NCBI GenBank assembly: GCA_012523605.1
Contig: JAAYTY010000156.1
Coordinates: forward strand, 1-5,124
Reading direction: 5' to 3'
Source of the DNA: Candidatus Fermentibacterota bacterium
GTDB taxonomy: Bacteria; Fermentibacterota; Fermentibacteria; Fermentibacterales; Fermentibacteraceae
DNA: 5,124 nucleotides
Of this stretch, positions 1 through 5,124 are shown one piece after another; the first letter of the stretch is position 1; every line of letters starts with the position of its first letter. The position numbers were made by a program, and so were the translations under genes. The notes under the pieces are model-generated. The model searched no databases. It was not told where the DNA came from and saw only the letters and a list, made by a program, of their open reading frames with translations.

Positions 1-66
1 CGGAGTGATCCGGTCAGTGTCCGGGCAAGGAATCCGAGTGACTCGACCTTGACCGTCCAGCCCTCT
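1..66. other. Short flank downstream of the operon, no supported gene
   Basis: These bases follow the stop codon of the propeller-protein gene. No complete reading frame with a start codon and ribosome site is visible. Two fragments stay open: a plus-strand frame that could be the tail of an incoming gene (it would stop at 50-52), and a minus-strand frame with protein-like composition running off the left edge. Neither can be judged at this length. A hairpin-forming inverted repeat inside the stretch is listed separately. Confidence 0.5.
26..51 (-). terminator. Possible hairpin terminator of the operon (weak)
   Basis: CAAGG (26-30) pairs with CCTTG (47-51), and inside it CGAG (35-38) pairs with CTCG (42-45) around a three-base loop. 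Unpaired bases are 31-34 on one side and 46 on the other. The hairpin begins about 15 nt after the stop codon of the last gene of the leftward operon, where a terminator is expected. There is no T-run after it on the minus strand, so it does not fit a classical intrinsic terminator. It could instead be a 3'-end stabilising or processing hairpin, or chance. Confidence 0.25.
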
Positions 67-1458
67 TCAGTTCAGCAGGATGACCTTCGCAGCGGCCGAC
101 TGCGACCCGCAGGTCAACCGGACGATGTAGCAGCCCGGGGGCAGCCCTTCCGAAGACCAGCTAGAGGAGTGCTCGCCGGCGGCTAGGATTCCCATGCCGG
201 ACCTGCCGACGACCCTCCCGGAGATGTCGAACACGGTGAGCTCGGTATCGCCCGGCCCGGCCGAAGTCCAGTGGATCGAGACCGAGCCCCTTCCCGGGTT
301 GGGTACGCAGGAGCCGATCGCCAGGAGCGGAGCAGGCTGCTCCTGTTCACCTATTCCCGTCTCGGGCTCGAAGCGGACGAGGTAGAAGTAGTTGTCTGCA
401 CCGTACCTTCCCACAGCCATATATCCGCCCTGCGGGAGCTGGACGACGTCGTGGAACCAGCACGCGGTCTCCCGCTCCAGGCTTGTCCACCACATGACCT
501 CGCCTGAGCTGGATACTCTCCCGAGATAGGAATTGGGATCATCCGGTCCCGGCTCGATCTTCTCATCGTCAAACCCCGCAACGATAAAGCCATCGTAGAT
601 CACAGGCTCGATCGTGTACATCTCCCAGGTCTCGCCGTTGGCCGGGACGTTCCTCTCCCAGAGGATGCTCCCCAACGGATCGAGACGATAGACGGTCTTG
701 CCCACGAGCATGGCATATCCCTCGGGCACGGCTTCGCACATCCTGATAGGGGTTCCCTTGTACTCCTCGTACTTCATCCATTCGATCTCGCCGTCCATAG
801 AGTACCTGACGAGATGCGGTCTTCCTCCACCGCTTTCCGGGAGCCTTCCCTTCATGAGAACTGCCAATCCATTGTCCGAATAATAAATCGATACCGCTGC
901 ATCGTTGTAGATCCATCCCCACTGGACGGACCAGAGGGTGTCCCCCTGGCTGTCGGTGCGCATGACCCAGGCGTCCTTGTCGCCGTCGGTCTCGGAGTAG
1001 CCGCACACAGCGAAGCCCCCGTCAGGAAGGGGCTCCACGTCCAGCCCGCGATCCTCCGCCCCGGGGATGTCGTACGCTTTCGCCCAGAGGAGCTCGCCGT
1101 TCGGAGAAAACCTGCACAGCAGAAGCCCCCAGTCATCCGATGCTTCCGTCGGCATGCCGTCGCCGGTGGCGATTACTCCGCCGTCTGACAGGACCTCCAG
1201 CGATCTGATGCCGCTTGCGAACCAGGGAACGTCAACCGCGTAAAGGAGTTCGCCATTCAGGTCGAACCAGCGTACCGTGCCGACATCGTACGACGAGCTG
1301 AACCCGACTACGAGTTCGCCTTCTTCACTCAGGCGGGCGCAATGCGGACGTGATACCGCTATATCCGTGTGGATCTGCTCCCACACTATGCCCGGTGCCT
1401 GGGCGAGGGCCGCGGAGGCGGAGAGGAAGGCGGCCAGGATGTGCAACACCCGTCTCAT
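67..1458 (-). CDS. Exported seven-repeat beta-propeller protein with C-terminal FlgD-like/type IX-type sorting domain
   Basis: Second gene of the leftward operon, 463 residues. The start at MRRVLHIL is chosen because AGGAGG sits 7 nt upstream and a signal peptide begins there (RR at 2-3, hydrophobic 4-18, A-L-A-Q around 17-20). A start 11 codons further up would overlap the preceding gene and delay the signal. Residues 23-365 hold seven repeats of about 50 residues. Each has a xDGGxxxxG-like strand (near 43, 90, 144, 193, 244, 287, 341) and a GxxxW-type strand (G70, G121, G172, G223, G263, G319; W26 may close the ring). This is the pattern of seven-bladed propellers related to PQQ/delta-60-like repeats. 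Residues about 377-463 form an Ig-like domain with PNPGRG, VFDISGR and GLPPGCYIVRL, as in FlgD-like and type IX sorting domains. Role is unknown: probably a surface or secreted binding or scaffold protein, with no catalytic motif recognised. The propeller and tail are confident; actual type IX export is inference. Confidence 0.85.
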   Translation of the reverse strand: MRRVLHILAAFLSASAALAQAPGIVWEQIHTDIAVSRPHCARLSEEGELVVGFSSSYDVGTVRWFDLNGELLYAVDVPWFASGIRSLEVLSDGGVIATGDGMPTEASDDWGLLLCRFSPNGELLWAKAYDIPGAEDRGLDVEPLPDGGFAVCGYSETDGDKDAWVMRTDSQGDTLWSVQWGWIYNDAAVSIYYSDNGLAVLMKGRLPESGGGRPHLVRYSMDGEIEWMKYEEYKGTPIRMCEAVPEGYAMLVGKTVYRLDPLGSILWERNVPANGETWEMYTIEPVIYDGFIVAGFDDEKIEPGPDDPNSYLGRVSSSGEVMWWTSLERETACWFHDVVQLPQGGYMAVGRYGADNYFYLVRFEPETGIGEQEQPAPLLAIGSCVPNPGRGSVSIHWTSAGPGDTELTVFDISGRVVGRSGMGILAAGEHSSSWSSEGLPPGCYIVRLTCGSQSAAAKVILLN

Positions 1459-1465
1459 CTCCCTT

Positions 1466-1471
1466 CCTCCT
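1466..1471 (-). promoter_or_regulatory. Shine-Dalgarno of the propeller-protein gene
   Basis: AGGAGG on the minus strand, directly after the TAG stop of the upstream gene (1472-1474) and 7 nt before the ATG at 1456-1458. It decides the start codon. Its position against the upstream stop suggests translation of the two genes is coupled and that they share one mRNA. Confidence 0.8.
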
Positions 1472-4174
1472 CTACTCCGTGAGCCGGACACGGCCGATGC
1501 GGGCCGCCAGGCCCTCCTCGGCAGCGTCGTCCCTGAACCCTATCCAGATGTCCTTCAGCAAACTATCGGGAAGGCTCCCGCCCATGTCAAACGGCCCGCG
1601 CACCCCCCAGCCCCCGTCCAGCCCGGCAACGAGACAGCTGTCCGCCCGATCGTTCTCCGACACCCAGCCCAGCCACAGCTCGCAGGACGCACCCAGCCAT
1701 GCCGTGAGCTCCAGCCGGTCGTACACCGAGGCGTCTATCCAGCCGGACGACGGCCCCGGCACCGCCAGGTGCAGGCGGTTGCACTGCATGCTGTCGGCGT
1801 CGATCTCCCCCTCGAACATCCCCCCGACCGAGTCGGTGAAGGCCGTCCAGCCGGCCTCACACTCGATGTCGTCGGTCATCCACGCCGGCTGGAAGCCCGT
1901 CGCCTCCGTCATGTCCCAGGGATCCCCGCGGACCTCCGCCGCCCAGTCCGGAGGGTCCAGGAGGAAAACCACCTCCACGGAGTTGTCGCGCCCGTCCTCG
2001 CCCTCCAGCTCCTCCGCCGCTATCCGCAGGCGGTGCACCCCGGCATCTCCGGGCGAGGTGTCCCACACGTACGAGGCCGTGTCGCACGCGCAGGCGTAGC
2101 CGTCCGTGGACAGCCCGGGCAGTGACACGGCACAGGCGTACAGCGACTCGGCCGCCGTAAGGTCGTACAGCTCCGTCGCAACGCGCCCGGCGCTCTCCGT
2201 CCCCAGGTTGTAGAACACCGCCCGTATGTCCAGCTCGTCCCCCGCGGTGAACCGGAAGTCGCGCACGGGTGTCTGCGGGCCTCCCGGGGCGACGGATACG
2301 TCGGGTCGGGTGATCCTGATCTCCGCACCGGTCTCCTCCGGCACGAACTCCACCAGCCGCCCCTGCCCGGCCTCGAGGGTGTCGAGGAAGTGGAAGGTGC
2401 CGTTGTCGATCGAGACCGGGATGAGCAGCCTGCGGCTGTGGTCCAGCGCCAGCCCCGACAGGGCCCCCTCGGGGAGGCTGTCCCCGCAGACGCTCACCTC
2501 GAAGGTGCAGCCCTCCTCGCGGCAGTAGCGGTTGACGTAGTAGAGCCAGGCATGGCTCTCAGCGCCGTCTGTGAACACCCTGATCTCCGGGCCGAGGTAG
2601 AGCACGGGCAGCGTGCTGTCGGGGTGGACGATCTCAGCCTCGTCCTCGAAGCCCCGCCACCACCACAGGCCGGAGAGCTCGGGCGCCATGACGGCTATCT
2701 CCCCCAGGGTGCCCCGCAGGCTCTCCCACAGCCTGCCGTATGCGTCGAACTTCCACTCGAGGTAATCCTCCTCGCTGCGCTCCCCGGAGGTGCCGGGCTG
2801 CTGCGGGAGGTCGCACAGCGGGTCGAAGCCGTCGCGGAACGGCGGGATCAGGTCGGGAGGGGCGTAGTGGAAGTCGTCGTGGCTGCGCCCCGAGTAGTAC
2901 CACTCCTCGGGGGGCGCCCCGAAGGAGACGAGGTGCTCGTCGAGCAGCCCGGCGTCGAAGACCCCCGCGCCCTCGGAATAACTCCTGATGCTGTAGGGGA
3001 AGATGCCCTTCGCCTGTCGCAGCAGTGCGAGGTGGCACAGCATGCGGAACTCCGCCGGCGAGGGAAGTCGGTACTTGTAGGAAGTGTAGATCAGTTCGGT
3101 TGCTTCTCGATCTCCCCAGATCTGGAAGCCCCCGACCCTGCCGAACGCCTGCGGATGATAATGGACGGGGAAGGGGTTGCCGTGGGCGTCGAGCTCCCTC
3201 GATGCCACGACTATCGTGGAGTCCAGAGCCTCCTCGTAGTGCTCCAGCATCCACGTGTGAAGGCTGTCACCGAGTTCGGTATCACCACTATCCGCCTCCC
3301 ACTCTACGCCCACCTGCCGGAACGGGTATGCGTTGCATCCCAGCACTTCCGGGCGGTTGGCGACGGCACCGGGAATGGGTGGTGCAGGATCGTACACCTG
3401 GTACATCGTGCCGATGAACGCCCTCACCGAGCTCGCCTGCGTGTGGAAGTCGGGGGCCTTCGACAGGGAGTCCGTGGTGTAACCCGCCCAGAACTCGATC
3501 TGGTGCATGGTGCTGAACGTCGAGGTGAGGGGGTGCTCCGAGCCCAGGCTGTCGAGCATCCAGCCAGTCCACGACCACACGCCGGTGTCGAGGACCTCGC
3601 TCACCGAAGTGTCCTGGGTGAACATGCCAGGGTAGTAGTCGTCGTAGGCGAAGCTCTCCGAGATCATCCGGTTCCTCTGCCATGCCGGAGCCTCGTTCCA
3701 GGTGTCGTAGTACCACAGCGTCTCCCAGCCGCCCTCGTCGTCGATGAGCGCCCGGCAGTAGTGGATCAGCGTGTCCCGCATCGCTGAGGCGTCCTGCGCA
3801 GCCGTGACGCTCTCCCCCGAGTCGCTGCTCTGGACGAAGGCGTTCACCGCTCCGATCGCCGCGGAGCCACGCGCCCAGTTGTCGTCGCAGAACAGGTCGC
3901 CCAGGTGGCCCAGGTACATGGGTGACACGGTGGCGTACATGCCGGTCTGGTCGCACAGGTCCGCGACCGTGGTCATGGGCTCGCAGCCCGTCCAACCCTG
4001 GATCTCGATGCCGTCGAAGTAGTGCCAGGAGAGCATGCAGAGGAAGTCGAGGGTGATGTCGCACATGGTGGAGTCCTGGCCGGACTTCATCGCGATGACC
4101 GGGATGGAGTTGGAGGGAGGCGAACCGGAGAGGGCAGCACTGAACGCCAGGAGGGTGACGGTGAGCGACCGCAC
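1472..4174 (-). CDS. Exported putative glycoside-hydrolase-like TIM-barrel protein with CARDB-like and carbohydrate-binding-like domains
   Basis: First gene of the leftward operon, 900 residues, GTG start supported by GGAGG 6 nt upstream. A short signal peptide covers about residues 1-20. Residues about 24-520 look like an (alpha/beta)8 barrel: strands IPVIAMK (24-30), FDGIEIQGW (53-61), MYATVSP (79-85), and LWYYDTWNEAPAW (153-165), where N160-E161 recalls the acid/base motif after strand 4 of clan GH-A. Later candidate strands are VLGCNAYPF (277-285), GGFQIWGD (348-355) and AKGIFPYSI (388-396). A beta-rich segment follows (about 525-612), as after the barrel of GH42-like enzymes. Residues about 620-740 resemble CARDB (VFYNLGTESAG, ending in GRDNSVEV). 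Residues 742-900 carry DPWDM (751-755) and a beta-sandwich pattern like discoidin/CBM modules. There are 19 cysteines, many for an exported protein. Unlike its operon partner it has no sorting-type tail. Substrate, family and activity are not recognised; hydrolase is inference from fold-like features. Confidence 0.75.
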   Translation of the reverse strand: MRSLTVTLLAFSAALSGSPPSNSIPVIAMKSGQDSTMCDITLDFLCMLSWHYFDGIEIQGWTGCEPMTTVADLCDQTGMYATVSPMYLGHLGDLFCDDNWARGSAAIGAVNAFVQSSDSGESVTAAQDASAMRDTLIHYCRALIDDEGGWETLWYYDTWNEAPAWQRNRMISESFAYDDYYPGMFTQDTSVSEVLDTGVWSWTGWMLDSLGSEHPLTSTFSTMHQIEFWAGYTTDSLSKAPDFHTQASSVRAFIGTMYQVYDPAPPIPGAVANRPEVLGCNAYPFRQVGVEWEADSGDTELGDSLHTWMLEHYEEALDSTIVVASRELDAHGNPFPVHYHPQAFGRVGGFQIWGDREATELIYTSYKYRLPSPAEFRMLCHLALLRQAKGIFPYSIRSYSEGAGVFDAGLLDEHLVSFGAPPEEWYYSGRSHDDFHYAPPDLIPPFRDGFDPLCDLPQQPGTSGERSEEDYLEWKFDAYGRLWESLRGTLGEIAVMAPELSGLWWWRGFEDEAEIVHPDSTLPVLYLGPEIRVFTDGAESHAWLYYVNRYCREEGCTFEVSVCGDSLPEGALSGLALDHSRRLLIPVSIDNGTFHFLDTLEAGQGRLVEFVPEETGAEIRITRPDVSVAPGGPQTPVRDFRFTAGDELDIRAVFYNLGTESAGRVATELYDLTAAESLYACAVSLPGLSTDGYACACDTASYVWDTSPGDAGVHRLRIAAEELEGEDGRDNSVEVVFLLDPPDWAAEVRGDPWDMTEATGFQPAWMTDDIECEAGWTAFTDSVGGMFEGEIDADSMQCNRLHLAVPGPSSGWIDASVYDRLELTAWLGASCELWLGWVSENDRADSCLVAGLDGGWGVRGPFDMGGSLPDSLLKDIWIGFRDDAAEEGLAARIGRVRLTE

Positions 4175-4180
4175 CTTGAA

Positions 4181-4185
4181 CCTCC
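4181..4185 (-). promoter_or_regulatory. Shine-Dalgarno of the hydrolase-like gene
   Basis: GGAGG on the minus strand, 6 nt before the GTG at 4172-4174. It supports the GTG start followed by a signal peptide. The ATG at 4185-4187 overlaps this site and opens a different, non-homologous-looking frame. Confidence 0.8.
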
Positions 4186-4210
4186 ATCGTGCAACGCGTG
4201 ATTCCTCGAG

Positions 4211-4239
4211 ATGATGGACCGGGTATGATGCGAAGTCAA
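4211..4239 (-). promoter_or_regulatory. Candidate sigma70-type promoter of the operon
   Basis: On the minus strand TTGACT (4234-4239; five of six match TTGACA) lies 17 nt before CATCAT (4211-4216; four of six match TATAAT). Transcription would begin near 4204, giving a leader of about 30 nt that contains the GGAGG site. Spacing and placement are ideal for the hydrolase-like gene. The consensus used is that of model bacteria, and the host may differ. Confidence 0.5.
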
Positions 4240-4276
4240 GGATCTCGAGCTGGGTGACGGCTTGACCCCCCGCCCG

Positions 4277-4308
4277 GCGGCAACTTGCGAGGCTGGGAGC
4301 TTTGCCGC
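4277..4308. repeat. Inverted repeat in the intergenic region
   Basis: GCGGCAA (4277-4283) and TTGCCGC (4302-4308) are perfect complements separated by 18 nt. The repeat lies upstream of the operon promoter's -35 element. It could be a regulator site, an end fragment of an upstream transcript, or chance in GC-rich DNA. Confidence 0.35.
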
Positions 4309-4424
4309 TCCGCTACTTTGCCGGGACGGAGTAGCTGACGCGGGCTCATCCGGCATTGTGCTGCGGGACTGGACCGGTGCCCCCGTTGATGGTGCAGAGC
4401 CCCGGGTTGGTCTCTGGCTACTCG

Positions 4425-4453
4425 TGAACCGCCCCGGGATTGCCGGAGGCTCC
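4425..4453 (+). repeat. Putative left terminal inverted repeat of the IS
   Basis: The stretch begins TGAACCGCCCCGGG and ends GGAGGCTCC, 21 nt before the orfA start codon. IS3-family elements start with TG and carry 20-40 bp imperfect terminal repeats, so length and start fit. It cannot be proved as a repeat because the right end is outside the window. Confidence 0.6.
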
Positions 4454-4460
4454 ATAAGTT

Positions 4461-4466
4461 GAGAGG
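4461..4466 (+). promoter_or_regulatory. Ribosome site of orfA
   Basis: GAGAGG lies 8 nt before the ATG at 4475-4477. This favours that start over the ATG at 4467-4469, which is in another frame. Confidence 0.55.
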
Positions 4467-4474
4467 ATGGGGCC

Positions 4475-4798
4475 ATGGCACAGCGGAACAGATTTCCGAT
4501 CGAGGTTCGGGAGCGGGCGGTGCGGCTCGTGCTTGACAATGTTGGGGAGTACGGTTCGCAGTGGTCGGCGATCGTGTCGATATCGAGCAAGATCGGCTGT
4601 TCGCCGGAGACTCTGCGCAAGTGGGTCAGGCGAGTTGAGGTGGACTCGGGGATGCGAGGTGGTCTTACGAGCGAGGAGCGGGTGCGGATGAAGGAGCTGG
4701 AGCGGGAGAACCGGGAGCTTCGGAGGGCGAACGAGATTCTCCGGAAGGCTTCGGCTTTTTTCGCGCAGGCGGAGCTCGACCGCGGACGGAGGAGATGA
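4475..4798 (+). CDS. IS3-family transposase OrfA (helix-turn-helix protein)
   Basis: 107 residues, full length for the family. Residues about 9-52 form a helix-turn-helix of the HTH_Tnp_1 type (EVRERAVRLVLD, then GCSPETLRKWVRR), which recognises the IS ends. Residues about 68-92 form a leucine-zipper-like helix with L75, L82 and L89 spaced by seven, followed by KASAFFAQAELDR, a segment common at the end of IS3-family OrfA proteins. OrfA alone normally modulates transposition; fused to OrfB by frameshifting it supplies DNA binding and oligomerisation to the transposase. Its TGA stop (4796-4798) overlaps the ATG of orfB. No damage is seen. Confidence 0.92.
   Translation: MAQRNRFPIEVRERAVRLVLDNVGEYGSQWSAIVSISSKIGCSPETLRKWVRRVEVDSGMRGGLTSEERVRMKELERENRELRRANEILRKASAFFAQAELDRGRRR
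4756..4762 (+). promoter_or_regulatory. Programmed -1 frameshift heptamer T-TTT-TTC
   Basis: The heptamer is phased so the OrfA codons are TTT (F95) and TTC (F96). A slip back by one base re-pairs both tRNAs on TTT. The -1 frame is open from here through eleven codons (RAGGARPRTEE) into the orfB ATG. The position, in the KASAFF segment, is where IS3-family elements shift. GGAAGG at 4743-4748 could act as an internal Shine-Dalgarno stimulator 7 nt upstream, but I see no strong downstream stem-loop by eye. Confidence 0.75.
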
Positions 4799-5124
4799 CA
4801 GCGTTCATAGACGAGCACAGGGCTGTCTACGGGGTCGAGCCGATCTGCAGGGTGTTGCCGATCGCCCCGTCGACCTACTACGAGCGGAAGGCCCGGGAGT
4901 CAGACCCTTCACGGCTGCCCGCCAGGGCTGTTCGTGATGCCTGTCTGACCGGCGAGATAGAGCGGGTTTGGCAGCAGAACCGGCGAATCTATGGAGCCAG
5001 GAAGGTCTGGCGGCAGCTCAACCGGGAGCAGATCAGGGTCGGTCGCTGTACGGTCGAGCGCCTTATGCGGAGGGATGGCCTCAGGGGTGTTGTCCGCGGT
5101 AGCAAGCCCAGGACCACCATCCCC
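4795..5124 (+). CDS. IS3-family transposase OrfB, N-terminal part (cut by the window end)
   Basis: The frame is open for 110 codons and continues past the window; complete family members are about 270-300 residues. The ATG overlaps the orfA stop as ATGA and follows GGAGGAG closely, so it may be started independently, but in this family OrfB is mainly made as an OrfAB fusion. The start MTAFIDEHRAVYGVEPICRV is typical of IS3-family OrfB. Residues about 57-100 (VWQQNRRIYGARKVWRQLNR, then VERLMRRDGLRGV) match the HTH_21 region that precedes the catalytic core. The RNase-H-like integrase domain with its D, D, E residues would lie to the right, so completeness of the active site cannot be judged. 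Confidence 0.9.
   Translation, partial: MTAFIDEHRAVYGVEPICRVLPIAPSTYYERKARESDPSRLPARAVRDACLTGEIERVWQQNRRIYGARKVWRQLNREQIRVGRCTVERLMRRDGLRGVVRGSKPRTTIP

Larger units (their letters stand above)
4186..4424. other. Intergenic region between operon and insertion sequence
   Basis: No gene can be supported here. The left part holds the operon promoter, flanked by two CTCGAG palindromes (4205-4210 and 4244-4249). The middle holds a perfect 7-bp inverted repeat and a 6-bp one (GCTACT 4312-4317 / AGTAGC 4330-4335). The right part, just outside the IS terminus, contains a stretch loosely resembling the IS terminal sequence. The open frames crossing this region have no ribosome site and run into the IS or antisense to the operon, so I treat them as chance. 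Confidence 0.6.
4425..5124 (+). mobile_element. IS3-family insertion sequence, left part (cut by the window end)
   Basis: A TG-starting terminal sequence, orfA with a -1-overlapping orfB, and a slippery heptamer before the overlap together define an IS3-family element, probably of the IS3/IS51-like subgroups. The left terminus is placed at 4425 from the TGAACCGCCCCGGG start, which resembles IS3-family ends. The right end, the right inverted repeat, the catalytic domain and the target duplication lie beyond the window. All visible frames are intact, so it may be recently acquired or active. It is inserted about 185 bp upstream of the operon's -35 box and reads away from the operon. Confidence 0.85.

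Noticed and set aside
1277..2125. A 282-codon plus-strand frame spanning the junction of the two operon genes
   Set aside because: It is antisense to both real genes, rich in Pro, Arg and Ala, has no recognisable domain and crosses their boundary; an artefact of base composition.
2390..3787. A 465-codon open frame on the plus strand, antisense to the hydrolase-like gene
   Set aside because: It has no convincing ribosome site, its product is low-complexity and rich in valine, arginine, alanine and proline, and it mirrors a well-supported exported protein. GC-biased third positions make such antisense frames common.
67..4174. A novel defence or other multi-gene system
   Set aside because: Both genes encode signal-peptide-bearing extracellular-type proteins. 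No nuclease, ATPase, toxin, reverse transcriptase or similar motifs are visible.
3288..4187. A 299-codon minus-strand frame starting at the ATG at 4185-4187
   Set aside because: The ATG overlaps the Shine-Dalgarno site of the GTG-started gene, and the product lacks a signal peptide and is rich in His, Arg and Pro. The GTG frame gives a coherent secreted protein.
4250..4424. A tRNA, small RNA or CRISPR repeat in the intergenic strip
   Set aside because: No T-arm or anticodon-arm pattern, no regularly spaced repeats and no terminator-like T-run were seen on either strand.
4262..4462. A 66-codon plus-strand frame between the promoter and orfA
   Set aside because: It has no ribosome site and crosses the IS terminus, so it cannot be an original gene.
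4087..4818. A 243-codon minus-strand frame across the IS and the intergenic region
   Set aside because: It is the complement of orfA plus non-coding DNA, with a Ser/Arg-rich product and no homology that I recognise.

Overview
This window shows a two-gene, leftward-reading operon for exported proteins, with the left end of an IS3-family insertion sequence placed upstream of it and pointing the other way. The DNA is GC-rich, with strongly GC-biased third codon positions, which also explains the many long antisense reading frames. One protein ends in a FlgD/Ig-like C-terminal domain resembling type IX (Por) secretion sorting domains. That kind of tail is typical of Bacteroidota and of FCB-related or candidate phyla such as Fermentibacteria, Eisenbacteria or WOR-3-like lineages. 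Together with the high GC it suggests a GC-rich member of that broad group. This is inference, since no rRNA or marker gene is present.

Layout. Positions 1-66 lie downstream of the operon and hold a possible hairpin (26-51) but no gene I can support. Positions 67-1458 (minus) encode a 463-residue exported protein: a signal peptide, seven imperfect repeats that look like a seven-bladed beta-propeller, and a C-terminal sorting-like domain. Positions 1472-4174 (minus) encode a 900-residue exported protein: a probable TIM-barrel glycoside-hydrolase-like region with a W-N-E motif, a CARDB-like beta-sandwich and a C-terminal carbohydrate-binding-like domain. Only 13 nt separate the two genes and a strong Shine-Dalgarno sequence fills the gap. 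A good sigma70-like promoter (4211-4239) and a GGAGG site sit just before the GTG start of the first gene.

Positions 4186-4424 are non-coding apart from that promoter. Position 4425 is the likely left terminus of the IS, with a TG-starting terminal repeat followed by orfA (4475-4798) and the first 110 codons of orfB (4795 to the window end). A T-TTT-TTC slippery heptamer at 4756-4762 is correctly phased for -1 frameshifting into an OrfAB transposase.

The operon plausibly makes a secreted or surface pair that binds or processes an extracellular glycan, but neither substrate nor enzyme activity can be read from the sequence. The IS is a passenger inserted upstream of the operon promoter without disrupting it. 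I found no CRISPR array, tRNA, rRNA or recognisable defence system. The most interesting unknown is the 900-residue putative hydrolase, which I cannot place in a named family.
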